Source: VRUE01 sp963703895
GTDB taxonomy: Bacteria; Actinomycetota; Thermoleophilia; Solirubrobacterales; 70-9
Direction of reading: 5' to 3'
DNA: 64,000 nt
Assembly (NCBI GenBank): GCA_963703895.1
Contig: CAVPFX010000003.1
Location: 496,001-560,000, forward strand
A program made the position numbers and the translations under genes. Below the pieces are notes generated by a model that was not told the DNA's origin, did not search any database, and saw only the letters and a list, made by a program, of their open reading frames with translations. Below are positions 15,508 to 23,837 of the stretch, one piece after another. The number at the start of each line of letters is the position of its first letter. Position 1 is the first letter of the stretch.

Positions 15508-16074
15508 TTAACGCCCCGCAGCTGCCCTGATTCGGGCGTTCATGTCCTCGGGCGTTTTGGTGGATTTCCGAGCGCCGCCATCGACGCTTACGGAGTCCTC
15601 TTCTTTGACAAGCTTCAGCAGCTCGTCGGCATCGGCGTCGAGCTCAGCCTTGGTCTCACCAGTCAGGCGAGAGGCGAGCGTCGATGGCAACTTCTTGGCA
15701 GCGGCCACCTCAAGGCGAAGGAGCTTGTGCTCGGCCGCTTCAGCTTTTTTCTCGGCCTCAGTGGCGCGCTGTTCGGCTTTCTCCTGCTCAGACTTGTCGC
15801 GGTCCTCGAAGTCTTTGACCTTTTTACGCTCTGCCTCAAGTTCAGCTTTCGCGTCATCTGCCACTTTTTTGGCAGATTTGGCGCGATCTCGCTCAGCGTC
15901 AAGTGCCCTCTTGACCGCATCCGGATTTCGGGCGTCTTTAAGCAGCTCGGCATCTGGATCAACCTCAGCGGCTTTCGCAGCCTCCTCAGCGGCTTTCGTG
16001 GCAGTCTCTTTCTCGGCGGCCGCTTTCGCAGCAGCCTCCTCAGAGGCTTTCGTCTCAGCGTTCTCCTCAGTCAT
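15508..16074 (-). CDS. Capsid scaffolding protein
   Basis: 188 residues, almost entirely charged coiled coil (EKKAEAAEHKLLRLEVAAAK), with a C-terminal helix rich in basic residues (NARIRAAAGR) that would bind the capsid shell. Position between portal and capsid and the strong coiled-coil composition are characteristic of scaffolds that direct procapsid assembly and then leave. No protease domain is visible. A 123 bp gap separates it from the capsid gene. Confidence 0.8.
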   Translation of the reverse strand: MTEENAETKASEEAAAKAAAEKETATKAAEEAAKAAEVDPDAELLKDARNPDAVKRALDAERDRAKSAKKVADDAKAELEAERKKVKDFEDRDKSEQEKAEQRATEAEKKAEAAEHKLLRLEVAAAKKLPSTLASRLTGETKAELDADADELLKLVKEEDSVSVDGGARKSTKTPEDMNARIRAAAGR

Positions 16075-16137
16075 CGCGACTGTCGTTCCTTCCTGTTAGC
16101 GCCCCGCTCCTCGCGAGCAGAGGCAATGAAGTTGGGC

Positions 16138-17559
16138 TCAGACAGCGGCGGGTACGTCGGCGGGTAATGGGGGTTCGCCACTACCGCGACCCGCGCCGGC
16201 CGATGCGAGCGACCCGGATGCGCCGATGGTCGAGATCCGCTCCGGCAACTGGAGCTTCTCGGCCCAGCTCTCCACCTGCTGGGGCGAAGCTCCGATCATC
16301 TCCCAGATTGCTTCGAGCGGGACACCGAGAGCGCGACGCTTTAGCGCTGCGTCGACCATCTCACCCTCGGAGCGATACTCCGGATCACGCCAGATGGTCT
16401 CGGCGTTCATCGGCTTCTCGGGCTGCGCTCCGCCCTTGAGTTTCAGCGCGAGGCGAATCGCCTCCTCCCAGCTATCGGAGAAGTCGATTTGCTTGCGCCT
16501 CACCTTGGCGACAAGGCCGGTCTCAGCGGCCTTCAGGGCGTCGCCAGAGACATTGACGATCTGTCCAAGCAGGTAGTGCGGCGGGGTGCGCGTCTGGGCA
16601 GCCAGGTGCTGAAGCAGCATCGCGATGGCCACCACGTAGTTGTTCAAGTCGGTCGCTTGGAACTGCCCAAATTTGGCTTTCTCGTCCTCGGCGACGATGA
16701 GGCGGGAGACTGCGAACTTGAGCTCCATATCGCTCGTCGGACCTTTGGAGTCCGTGTCTACCTGCAGCCCAGTCACCCACCGTTGGATGTAGGCGCCGAA
16801 CTCCGAGGCCACCAGCATGTCGGCGAGCTCCTTGTTGATCGCATCCTGGAGCGGGATCGCCGGCTTTAGGTCCGAGCGCCCATCCCCAAGCATCGTCGGG
16901 TTGTTGTAGAGCGGGATGACCGGGACAACCGGCGCGGTCTTATTGCGCCCGGACTCTTCCCCTGCCCGCGGAACCCAGTTTTTGCTTACCCCGTCGGTGG
17001 GCGCATACCGCGATGGCTCCTTTGTTTCCCACTTGTAGATGCGCTCCGGGAGATAAAGAGTGGCGTATTCGTAGCCAGCGTCATCTCGCCACTTCTTCAA
17101 CGCGGCGAGACGGATGCGGCGGTTGCCAGGCGCGTGCTCGACCACAACCTGTGAAGCGTGCTCCACGGTGATCGAGGGATAGCCGGTCCCATATTCGTCG
17201 TCTCCGACCAGCACGTAGGAGCGGCCGTCTTTCACGGCCTCCGTATGGGCCATGACTGACTCAGAATCCAGGCCGTTCGCCTGCCAGATATCCCAAGCAT
17301 CTTGATTCCCCGGGTCGTCCTTCCCGAAGCGAAACCCCTCTACGGAGAGTCGCTCCACCGGCGCGTCTACAACTAGCTCGCACCAGTTATCGGCCAACGC
17401 CCGAAAGAGGTAGCCGAAGGACTGGCGGAACTTCAGCGTGGCAAAAGCCAGCCTATGCCTGCCGTCGTAGTAGTCCTCGTAGATCTGGATTTCGCGCTGC
17501 TGAGCCGCCAGCTTCTTCTCGAGGTAGGCGAGCCATGCCGCAGGCGTGCGTGAAAACAA
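16138..17559 (-). CDS. Portal protein (SPP1 gp6-like)
   Basis: 473 residues from a TTG at 17559, preceded by GGAG eight bases upstream. A longer frame (to 17667) runs inside the terminase gene and is unlikely. Portal features: LAAQQREIQIYEDYYDGRHR at the N-terminus, FRALADNWCELVVDAPVERL, and the stem/crown region ending with SGDALKAAETGLVAKVRRKQ. The dodecameric ring forms the DNA entry vertex and binds terminase. It begins 13 bp after the large terminase stop. Confidence 0.88.
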   Translation of the reverse strand: MFSRTPAAWLAYLEKKLAAQQREIQIYEDYYDGRHRLAFATLKFRQSFGYLFRALADNWCELVVDAPVERLSVEGFRFGKDDPGNQDAWDIWQANGLDSESVMAHTEAVKDGRSYVLVGDDEYGTGYPSITVEHASQVVVEHAPGNRRIRLAALKKWRDDAGYEYATLYLPERIYKWETKEPSRYAPTDGVSKNWVPRAGEESGRNKTAPVVPVIPLYNNPTMLGDGRSDLKPAIPLQDAINKELADMLVASEFGAYIQRWVTGLQVDTDSKGPTSDMELKFAVSRLIVAEDEKAKFGQFQATDLNNYVVAIAMLLQHLAAQTRTPPHYLLGQIVNVSGDALKAAETGLVAKVRRKQIDFSDSWEEAIRLALKLKGGAQPEKPMNAETIWRDPEYRSEGEMVDAALKRRALGVPLEAIWEMIGASPQQVESWAEKLQLPERISTIGASGSLASAGAGRGSGEPPLPADVPAAV

Positions 17560-17572
17560 GGAGAACTCCTCA

Positions 17573-19159
17573 TTAGAAGAACTGGATCCCCGATTTCTTG
17601 GCTTTGGCGCCAGCGGCGATCGCATCGCCTCGCGCCTCCCAGGAGAGGACTGCGGCCATCGCGCCATCCATCTTGCGTGGCGAGTCCGCCTTGTCCTTGC
17701 CGATCGAGTGCATCTGGCGGTGCTTCTCGTCGAAGACGTTCACCGGTCGTTTGACCGCGTTCTTGACGTGGCGCGTAAGGTCGGGGGAGCCGTCGTGCTC
17801 GAAGGCCTTGGAGCCAATCGCCTGCGCATAATTCCTGACCGCGTAGGCAACAGGTTTCGGGCGGTTGGTCCACCAGCGCTTGATGCGCTTCTCGCCCCAG
17901 CGGCCCTGCCAGGTGTCGACCCATTCCTCGATCCATTGCGGGTCGAAGTAACCGCGCCAGACATCGCAGACTTCGAAGACTTCAGTCAGCGCACCGTCGA
18001 TCTCGGTGAAGGGGTGCTCGTAGTCTTCCTGCGCGCTCTCTTCACGCTCCCAGATCCCGATGCACCATTGGTTCCCGGTCTCAACGTTGGTCCCGACTAG
18101 ACCAAGGCCGTCGACAAATCGGGCGCCGTCCCCTCCGACCACGACAAGGCTTTTCTTGACGAGCGTGAAAGACGAGCCCATTTCGTCCCACGCCTGACCG
18201 TTGAATGCCTTGGCCTCGTCGGCTTCCTTGCGATTGAGGAACCAACGCTCTCCCTGGGCCGGGTCCCGCGCCAGGAGAGCGACGATCTCGGCGTCCAGGC
18301 GGTCGAGATCCAACCAGGAGTCAATAGCGCCCTTCTTGCCTCCGCGCTTTCCCGTGAGCGCATCGCCATAGACGACCCGTAGCGCGCGACGCCTCTCGGC
18401 TTTATTGCGGATCGAAAGACCTTCAGGCGGCACCACGTCATCGTGGTAAACGCCTTCATGCTCGTTCTCGGCCGTGTACTGGGCAACTGATTCCTCAGTC
18501 GGGTCCCAAGCGTTCGGCGTTGAGAGCCAGCGGCCCCCGGTGCCAGCCAAGCCTCGCCGCTGGTTGTCGGCGAGCTTACGTCCCTGGTTGGTACGCACCC
18601 ACGACTCAGTCTGATCCTGCGGGACAAACGTGACGCGCTGCCCGAGCTTCGAGAGAGCCCCGGCCGTTACAGGTTCGATTTTCCCTCCGCCGGGGAGGTT
18701 GATCCGGCCGAGCCCCGTGTCTTCGATCTCAGCACGAAGGGCGCCGAGCTCGATCATTGGGAGCAGCGCCGAGTAGATGTTCTCGGTCTGAGATTCTGTG
18801 ACCGCGGTGACCTGGATCAGCGGCGTCGCCCAAGGCTTCCCGACAGGGTTGCCATCGGCATCCCAGCCATCAAAGAGGACCGGGCCCTGCGCCTCGGCAC
18901 AAACCATCGCCGCGGCGAGCGGCCCCTTCCCCCACTTCTGCGGCCGGGTGATCTGCGCGCCGCGGAAGTGAACGAACCGGCCGGTGTCGGGGTCGAGCCG
19001 GTAGAAGTGAAGGAGGAAGAGGAGCTGTTCGTCGGTGAGCAGGAATGGATTGCCGACCTGCTCGCGGTCCGGAATCGCGCAGCGCGCCTCGATCCAGTCC
19101 GCCACTTCATAGCCCAGCGTCGGGAATTCTCCCGGCACCTCAGGCCCACGCCAGGGCAT
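17573..19159 (-). CDS. terL: Terminase large subunit
   Basis: 528 residues. The ATPase domain shows a degenerate Walker A in ITRPQKWGKGPLAAAMV, with VTESQTENIYSALLPMI after it. The C-terminal nuclease part contains DPQWIEEWVDTWQGRWGEKR and DKADSPRKMDGAMAAVLSWE, where the Asp would bind metal. It drives DNA into procapsids and cuts the concatemer. It starts 3 bp after the small subunit stop. Confidence 0.9.
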   Translation of the reverse strand: MPWRGPEVPGEFPTLGYEVADWIEARCAIPDREQVGNPFLLTDEQLLFLLHFYRLDPDTGRFVHFRGAQITRPQKWGKGPLAAAMVCAEAQGPVLFDGWDADGNPVGKPWATPLIQVTAVTESQTENIYSALLPMIELGALRAEIEDTGLGRINLPGGGKIEPVTAGALSKLGQRVTFVPQDQTESWVRTNQGRKLADNQRRGLAGTGGRWLSTPNAWDPTEESVAQYTAENEHEGVYHDDVVPPEGLSIRNKAERRRALRVVYGDALTGKRGGKKGAIDSWLDLDRLDAEIVALLARDPAQGERWFLNRKEADEAKAFNGQAWDEMGSSFTLVKKSLVVVGGDGARFVDGLGLVGTNVETGNQWCIGIWEREESAQEDYEHPFTEIDGALTEVFEVCDVWRGYFDPQWIEEWVDTWQGRWGEKRIKRWWTNRPKPVAYAVRNYAQAIGSKAFEHDGSPDLTRHVKNAVKRPVNVFDEKHRQMHSIGKDKADSPRKMDGAMAAVLSWEARGDAIAAGAKAKKSGIQFF

Positions 19160-19162
19160 GGG

Positions 19163-19681
19163 CTACGCCGCGTCGACAGCACGGAGTCGTGTGACAGACC
19201 CGCCGGTTTTCGCTTTGCCCGACTTTGTCTCATCTTCGTCAGGCACCTCAAGCGTCCAGCGCAGGTCGGCGAAGGCCTTCGGGTTCAAGCCGAGCTTGTT
19301 GTCCATCTCGCGCATCTCTTTCTCGATCGCGCGCTTGCCGCCGGCCGCTTTCTTCAGGGTGCTGAGCGCCCACTCGACACGCTGGACTGACTCGTCATCG
19401 GCCCCAGCGAGGAGGTCGGCGAGCTCGGCGTAATCATCGAAGTCGAGTGCGGCGGCATCGTCCTCGAGCTGCGCTCGCCGAGCTACAAAGTAGATCGACC
19501 CGTCATCCCAAGCGGTCGCCTGGGGCAATTTCCACGCCCACTTCCACCATTTTTTGCCTGGCTTGCCCAAGACGTATGGGCATTTCGGCGCTGGTCCGGT
19601 CGGGCCATCGAGCGGGAGAGGAGTGCCCGGTTTCCGCTTGTTCCTGCGGCGGGCATTGGGGTCAGGTAGGGGCCCGGGCAT
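19163..19681 (-). CDS. terS: Terminase small subunit
   Basis: 172 residues. It begins MPGPLPDPNARRRNKRKPGT, the basic start typical of P27-type small terminases. A helical core (KKWWKWAWKLPQATAWDDGS, then YAELADLL) and a C-terminal helix that ends in an acidic linker follow. It recognises the phage packaging site and hands DNA to the large subunit encoded immediately downstream. Confidence 0.82.
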   Translation of the reverse strand: MPGPLPDPNARRRNKRKPGTPLPLDGPTGPAPKCPYVLGKPGKKWWKWAWKLPQATAWDDGSIYFVARRAQLEDDAAALDFDDYAELADLLAGADDESVQRVEWALSTLKKAAGGKRAIEKEMREMDNKLGLNPKAFADLRWTLEVPDEDETKSGKAKTGGSVTRLRAVDAA

Positions 19682-19687
19682 CTGCGT

Positions 19688-19936
19688 TTACCGCCTCGCG
19701 CCTGCGTTAGGCAACCCGTACACTTTTTTTCCAGCCGGGCGCGCGGTGTCCGAATCGCCTCGCTGGGGGTTCCCCCCCTCCCCGTCGACTGTCTCCACAT
19801 CGAAGCCAGCAGAGAGCAGTCGCCCATTCCGATCCCAGATCTCGTGGCCGTCAGGGTTGAACCGAGTCTCGGGATCAAGGAAGTGCTCGACAACGAAGGC
19901 TGACCGATGGACGGGACGAAGCGTCACCTGACTCAC
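19688..19936 (-). CDS. Phage protein, unknown (82 aa)
   Basis: GTG start at 19936 overlaps the stop of the gene before (GTGA). It contains a compact motif DPDTRF-like/DPETRFNPDGHEIWDRNG and ends in basic residues. No family recognised. It sits immediately upstream of terminase and is probably expressed with it. Confidence 0.55.
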   Translation of the reverse strand: MSQVTLRPVHRSAFVVEHFLDPETRFNPDGHEIWDRNGRLLSAGFDVETVDGEGGNPQRGDSDTARPAGKKVYGLPNAGARR

Positions 19937-20301
19937 GCCATCACCTTCGGGCTACTCAGCGTCGGCGCCTCACCTCGCAGCATCTCGAACAGGTGCTTGG
20001 CGCACTGCTCGGTGTAGAGATCCTTGAGGTCTGTTCTCCCTAGCTGCTGCTCACGCTCGAACTTCCCGAGCGGAATGTTGCTCTTGACCTCGGCCTTGCA
20101 TGGACCCTTGGCTGTGAAGAGACGACGTGCCTCTCCTCGTTCTGGGTAGGCAGTGATCTCGAAGTTGGTCTTTAGCGTGCCTCCCTCGCTGATGGCGGGA
20201 AGCTCCACTGCGAGGCGATCCGCCTTGGCTTTCATCGTGAAGCCGATGGCCCGGAGGTGATCGGTGATGGGGGTCTTGGTCTGGACTCGGGTGGCAGGCA
20301 T
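19933..20301 (-). CDS. Phage protein, unknown (about 122 aa)
   Basis: The ATG at 20301 (MPATRVQTKTPITDHLRAIG) is the more likely start, with GGACGGG upstream; the frame also stays open to an ATG at 20364. The product is soluble, with mixed charge, a central KTNFEITAYPERGEARRLF and a helical end LYTEQCAKHLFEMLRGE. No recognised family. It overlaps the downstream gene by 4 bp. Confidence 0.55.
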   Translation of the reverse strand: MPATRVQTKTPITDHLRAIGFTMKAKADRLAVELPAISEGGTLKTNFEITAYPERGEARRLFTAKGPCKAEVKSNIPLGKFEREQQLGRTDLKDLYTEQCAKHLFEMLRGEAPTLSSPKVMA

Positions 20302-20415
20302 CGCGCCCGTCCTTTCCTGCTGAGCATCGCGCTCAGCGGTTTGCATGTAGAGAAAGCTGGGCATCGACGGAGTAGCGCCACCGTGGGCGCTTGGGTCAGA
20401 TGCTCGGCGAGGGAA

Positions 20416-20685
20416 CTACGAAGTCGCGGAGGCGAGTGCTTGCGCTTCAAGCTGCTCGGCTCGGTCAATCAGGATCTCGTCGTACTCCGGATCGTGATGA
20501 CCAGGTGTGAGTGGAATCAGCGCGCAGAATCCCGTGGGAAGCTCAACGCGAATGGGTTCACTCCAGATCTGGTCGCCGTTGTGTGAACCGGCTTTGATCC
20601 GCTTACCGGTCGGCGTGATCCTTGGCTCAGCAAGAACGGTCATCCGCGCACGTCCCAATCGGAACCAGTTGCCAAGCGTGCCCAT
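20416..20685 (-). CDS. Phage protein, unknown (89 aa)
   Basis: ATG at 20685 lies 8 bases after AGGAG, a good ribosome site, which decides the start over a second ATG at 20643. Contains DQIWSEPIRVELPTGFCALI and a helical end RAEQLEAQALASA. Not recognised. A 114 bp gap to the next gene shows nothing clear. Confidence 0.55.
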   Translation of the reverse strand: MGTLGNWFRLGRARMTVLAEPRITPTGKRIKAGSHNGDQIWSEPIRVELPTGFCALIPLTPGHHDPEYDEILIDRAEQLEAQALASATS

Positions 20686-20776
20686 TGGGGCACTCCTGGT
20701 AGCGGTCGTCCTCCACTTCCAATTCCGCCGTGCCGACTGCGAACGCCTCTGTTTGGATTGCCTGGAGGCATCGCAT
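20627..20776 (-). CDS. Possible 49-residue protein overlapping two frames
   Basis: An ATG at 20776 shares its A with the stop of the HNH gene (TGATG), a coupled start. The product begins MRCLQAIQTEAFAVGTAELE and contains CPNGHAW. Its 3' half overlaps the next gene by 59 bp, which lowers confidence. It might instead only be a leader for re-initiation. Confidence 0.35.
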   Translation of the reverse strand: MRCLQAIQTEAFAVGTAELEVEDDRYQECPNGHAWQLVPIGTCADDRSC

Positions 20777-21099
20777 CAGCCCTTCTTCAGGTTGTGAAAA
20801 GCACAGAGCGTCCGAAGGTTGTCGTCCTCGCCTGAGCCGCCGTCCGTGACCCGCTCAATGTGGTCGACGTGAAGATTCGTTTTGATCGGGCAGCGTTCGC
20901 CGTTGTCCAATCGTTCAGTGCATTGGCGGCCGTCTCGCTCGAGGATTCGCTCCCGGGTCTTGCGCCACTGGCGTGTTGAGCCGCGGCTGCCGGTTCCGAC
21001 CACGAGCTTGCGGTGCTTCGCGCACCTACCGTTGTCTGTGGCGTCTTCTGGGCAGCTTGGTTCGGCACAAACGCCGATCGTGCGACGCCCTCGCCCCAC
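20776..21099 (-). CDS. HNH endonuclease
   Basis: 107 residues. The N-terminal part has a Cys pair (CAEPSCPEDATDNGRCAKH) resembling a small zinc knuckle. The HNH core is complete: ERDGRQCTERL, HVDHIERVTDGGSGEDDNLR and TLCAFHN. Small HNH proteins upstream of the terminase are standard in phages using cos-type packaging, where they assist the large terminase in cutting. Location one gene block from terS fits this. Confidence 0.85.
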   Translation of the reverse strand: MGRGRRTIGVCAEPSCPEDATDNGRCAKHRKLVVGTGSRGSTRQWRKTRERILERDGRQCTERLDNGERCPIKTNLHVDHIERVTDGGSGEDDNLRTLCAFHNLKKG

Positions 21100-21102
21100 A
21101 GC

Positions 21103-21324
21103 TCACCTACGGCGTTGCCGCGAAGACGTTCTCCGAACCTCCGGCTCGCCCTGCTCCTCCCAAGGATCCGAGTCGAGATAGACGCCAAAGCCCCCCCCGG
21201 TGAGATCAGCTCGCCGGACTGCAGCGCCGCCTGTGAACCCCGGCCTGCGGTAGAGGTCAAGCGGAACACCGCCTACCGCGATGGCCCTCTCGATGCCGTC
21301 TGCTCGCCATCCAAGGTCGCTCAC
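21103..21324 (-). CDS. Phage protein, unknown (73 aa)
   Basis: GTG at 21324 overlaps the preceding stop (GTGA), and I prefer it to a longer frame reaching 21447, which would run antisense-like through two small genes. It contains GVPLDLYRRPGFTGGAAVRR and GVYLDSDPWEEQ and ends very basic. No recognised family. Confidence 0.5.
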   Translation of the reverse strand: MSDLGWRADGIERAIAVGGVPLDLYRRPGFTGGAAVRRADLTGGGFGVYLDSDPWEEQGEPEVRRTSSRQRRR

Positions 21325-21416
21325 CCCAACCACCACTGAAGCGCTGCCATGGCCCCAAGGCTCCCGACGATGATCGCTATGAGCCAGGTGTCTTCCTTGT
21401 GGAGGAGGCGGGTCAT
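21321..21416 (-). CDS. 31-residue single-span membrane peptide
   Basis: ATG at 21416 overlaps the preceding stop (ATGA) and the stop overlaps the next start (GTGA). MTRLLHKEDT is followed by one hydrophobic span (WLIAIIVGSLGAMAALQWWL). It is second in a chain of coupled mini-genes. Function unknown. A membrane role such as lysis timing or superinfection exclusion is possible but not shown. Confidence 0.55.
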   Translation of the reverse strand: MTRLLHKEDTWLIAIIVGSLGAMAALQWWLG

Positions 21417-21505
21417 AGCGATCCTTCAAGGAGCACGTACACGGCAAGCGCCAGCGCGAGCGACCCGTAGTAGGCGACCAGGAAGAGGAATGGCGTGTTC
21501 TTCAC
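21413..21505 (-). CDS. 30-residue single-span membrane peptide
   Basis: GTG at 21505 overlaps the stop of the upstream zinc-binding gene, and its own stop overlaps the next start. The product MKNTPFLFLVAYYGSLALAL is nearly all membrane span. The tight overlaps on both sides support that it is translated. Confidence 0.55.
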   Translation of the reverse strand: MKNTPFLFLVAYYGSLALALAVYVLLEGSL

Positions 21506-21717
21506 GCTGCCAACCCTTCAACCCGACCTCGAGCAAGCCTCAGCGCCCTCTGCTCACTCAACTGATCGGGTGAGAGCCAGTCTCCTCCTGAGCAGGGGGC
21601 GCATTGATTCGATGGATTGTTCCGGCTCAGGAAACAGCGGCAGGTGAAGCAGCGGCGTCGAGCCTCATACGGTCCTGGCTTGCGCTCGCGTTGGATCTGG
21701 CTCGCGACGACGGACAC
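21502..21717 (-). CDS. Cys-rich zinc-ribbon-like phage protein
   Basis: 71 residues from GTG at 21717. Two Cys pairs, CFTCRCF and CAPCSGG, are spaced as in a small zinc ribbon, followed by a helical DQLSEQRALRLARGR. It probably binds nucleic acid. The stop overlaps the next mini-gene start. Confidence 0.6.
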   Translation of the reverse strand: MSVVASQIQRERKPGPYEARRRCFTCRCFLSRNNPSNQCAPCSGGDWLSPDQLSEQRALRLARGRVEGLAA

Positions 21718-21722
21718 CGCAC

Positions 21723-21836
21723 TCAGTCCCCCAGCCCTTCACCGCTCTTGGTGATCAGGTACCAGATGCCGATTACTCCAGCCTCTACTGCTAGAACGAA
21801 GGCGGCTCCAAGGCCGAACGCTGCGAGGTGGGACAT
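21723..21836 (-). CDS. 37-residue single-span membrane peptide
   Basis: ATG at 21836 is preceded by GGAAAGGAACAA. Residues 4-29 form a membrane span (AFGLGAAFVLAVEAGVIGIW). It heads the chain of four or five coupled small genes. Function unknown. Confidence 0.55.
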   Translation of the reverse strand: MSHLAAFGLGAAFVLAVEAGVIGIWYLITKSGEGLGD

Positions 21837-22045
21837 GGGGGTTGTTCCTTTCCTTGAAGCGGCCAGCAAGACCCCGCCACCCAGGCTTTCGCCCTATGGG
21901 ATGGGGGTCTTTGCTGGTCCGTTGTGCTCGCGGTGGTAGCGAGCGGAAGGCCCGCAGTAGGCTCGTATGCCCCACGTAGAAGACCGACGGGCTCGTGGGG
22001 AGCGCGTGCGGCCTGCCCGTTCTTTAGAACGGCGTCCTACTGCGA

Positions 22046-22118
22046 TGGCGCGGGCTGGACTCGAACCAGCGACCTCCAGGTTATGAGCCTGGCGAGCTAC
22101 CGACTGCTCTACCGCGCT
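22046..22118 (-). tRNA. tRNA-Met (CAU), phage-carried
   Basis: Full cloverleaf: acceptor AGCGCGG/CCGCGCC with an A-C mismatch at the first pair, D stem GAGC/GCTC, anticodon arm CCAGG-CTCATAA-CCTGG (anticodon CAT), T arm GCTGG-TTCGAGT-CCAGC. Lack of the three G-C pairs beneath the loop argues against an initiator. It lies inside the phage early region, so it likely supplements host translation. A CAU tRNA read as Ile after lysidine modification cannot be excluded. Confidence 0.88.
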
Positions 22119-22314
22119 GCGAAGTTGGGGGGGCGGCGCAGATCGTTATCCCCCGGCGCCGCAGCACATTCATGTGTGCGAGCGCGGTCGATGCTTTGCG
22201 GCGAGGCCGCGAAGAGGCGATTCGAGGATCGCGAGAAACTTTTACCCCGGTCGTGCGGCCCATCTGCTCATGGAAGCGGAGCGGGCTTATTGGGCACGGG
22301 AGTTGGTCAGCATT

Positions 22315-22989
22315 CTAGACAGCGACGGCGGCGGAATCCAGGGCGGCTCGTTTCTTTGCCCGATCGAGGGCTATCCGCGTACGCTTGCCGGGCTTGCCTC
22401 GGCGGCGTTCGCCGGCGAGCTTGCGCTCCAGGCGAGCGATCTCGGCGTCGTCAATGCTGGCCACATGCTCAACTCGCAGAGCCTCGTCATCGTCTTCCCG
22501 TTCGGTTCTACTCGGGGCGACGATGATCTGCTCGGGCTCCGTCTCGACCTTCTCGTGAAGCTCTTCGAGCGGGTGCGGACCGGCCGGAACGCGGGCTTTC
22601 AGATGCAAGTGGCGAATCGGGTCGACCTCCTCATGCAGAGCGACCGTTGCCTCCCATTGGTTGCGCCCAACGGGTCCGACTGGCTCTATGCCCAAGACGA
22701 TGATCCGGTCCTCCTCGGCGAGCGAGCGGGTCGCGAGGCGGCGCCGGCGCGGTGGCTTATAACCAGCGGGCTTCTTCTTGTAGCGGCGCTCGTGCATCTG
22801 CGCCAAGACCTCGCGGCAGGTGTCAGGGGACTCGTTGCGTTCCTCCTTCGCCCTCTCGTATTCCTCGAGACTCTGGACCCGGTAGGTGCGACCCTTCTGG
22901 GGCTCTTCTGCTCCAGCCGGCCATTTGATCGTTACGGAGCCAGGGGCCGTCTCGCGGATCTTGGTGCGGGTCTCTTTGTCGAACCTCAT
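22315..22989 (-). CDS. Phage protein, unknown (224 aa)
   Basis: Highly charged product. An N-terminal beta part carries APGSVTIKWPAGAEEPQKGR and TYRVQSLEEYERAK. A basic stretch follows (YKKKPAGYKPPRRRR), then EDRIIVLGIEPVGPVGRNQW and a helical basic C-terminus. The middle resembles a short RNA- or DNA-binding beta domain, but I do not recognise the family. ATG at 22989 overlaps the upstream stop (ATGA). Confidence 0.6.
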   Translation of the reverse strand: MRFDKETRTKIRETAPGSVTIKWPAGAEEPQKGRTYRVQSLEEYERAKEERNESPDTCREVLAQMHERRYKKKPAGYKPPRRRRLATRSLAEEDRIIVLGIEPVGPVGRNQWEATVALHEEVDPIRHLHLKARVPAGPHPLEELHEKVETEPEQIIVAPSRTEREDDDEALRVEHVASIDDAEIARLERKLAGERRRGKPGKRTRIALDRAKKRAALDSAAVAV

Positions 22990-23198
22990 GCGGCCATGAA
23001 CTCCTTTGCGAGTGGTCGTTGTGCTCGGCGAAGACAGACGGGGCAGTTGCAGCAGTTCGCGTAACCGCTGCAGGTGGGAGGCGTTGGGAGCTTGTTGCCC
23101 TTGGCGTCGATGACGGCCGCGAGGGCGAGTACGCGATCGGCGGGAAACTCAGGCGGGCGGGAATCCGTCTCCTCGGTCTTCTTGACCTTGGAGTTCAT
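22986..23198 (-). CDS. Cys-cluster phage protein (70 aa)
   Basis: ATG at 23198 follows GAGG. A longer frame to 23264 lacks support. The C-terminal half holds CSGYANCCNCPVCLRR, a dense Cys set suited to zinc or an iron-sulfur cluster. Such small Cys proteins occur among phage early genes. Function unknown. Confidence 0.55.
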   Translation of the reverse strand: MNSKVKKTEETDSRPPEFPADRVLALAAVIDAKGNKLPTPPTCSGYANCCNCPVCLRRAQRPLAKEFMAA

Positions 23199-23286
23199 GC
23201 GGCCTCGAATCGATAACGGGGGCGTGAGTGCACCGAACCCATGCTGAGCGAGAGATCCGGGCACCCCTCGGCAAGACCCCGCTCGA

Positions 23287-23658
23287 CTAGTTCGCGACCC
23301 TTATTAGCTTGGAGCTGGAATAGGTGAGCGGCACCTGCGCCTTTGCCGCCTCGTGCTCATCAAGGGTCGCAGGTCGGGAGAACACGATTTCCCATGTCGG
23401 TCCGTTGGGCTCCCCGCTCGCGCTGACCCACCAGGAGCGGCGGAGATCACAGACCGGAAGCGCGTGCTCAACCGCGATGGCGAGAGCGCGGAAGCCCTCG
23501 GCCGGACCGCCGTGGAAGCGAATCGCTGGCTCAGGAAAGGCGTGGCCTTTAGTGCCCTCACAGGACTCGTAGGTCTCGATACCCGCAGCGTCAAGGACGC
23601 TTACGAACGGAGCGATGCCAGGGTCGAGATCCTTGAGCCACTCCCTGGTCTCGCTCAT
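23287..23658 (-). CDS. Conserved phage protein of unknown function (123 aa)
   Basis: The tract FVSVLDAAGIETYESCEGTK, then GHAFPEPAIRFHGGPAEGF, is a widely seen motif in phage and mobile-element proteins of this length (recalled). The Cys-Glu and His residues look conserved and could be catalytic. No biochemical role is known to me. ATG at 23658 overlaps the preceding stop (TAATG). Confidence 0.7.
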   Translation of the reverse strand: MSETREWLKDLDPGIAPFVSVLDAAGIETYESCEGTKGHAFPEPAIRFHGGPAEGFRALAIAVEHALPVCDLRRSWWVSASGEPNGPTWEIVFSRPATLDEHEAAKAQVPLTYSSSKLIRVAN

Positions 23659-23837
23659 TAGTCCGCCGCTCCATAGGTGGCGGCTTCAGAGCGTTCCCGC
23701 CGCTCGAGAGCGCCCTCGAGATAAACCTGTCGCTCCTCCTCGGAGCCCATCGCCTCAGCCCGCCGCTTCACCGCCTTGTAAGTGTGGTTGGGAAGCTTTA
23801 GCTGTAGGGCTAGTAGGAGGTCGGTGCGGTTCGTCAC
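23658..23837 (-). CDS. Small basic/helical phage protein (59 aa)
   Basis: GTG at 23837 overlaps the stop of the upstream gene (GTGA). The product begins MTNRTDLLLALQLKLPNHTY and has a helical ERQVYLEGALERRERSEA. Unknown function. Overlaps on both sides support translation. Confidence 0.55.
   Translation of the reverse strand: MTNRTDLLLALQLKLPNHTYKAVKRRAEAMGSEEERQVYLEGALERRERSEAATYGAAD

Noticed and set aside
17560..17667. Longer start for the portal gene
   Set aside because: It lies inside the large terminase gene. The TTG at 17559 with GGAG upstream is better placed.
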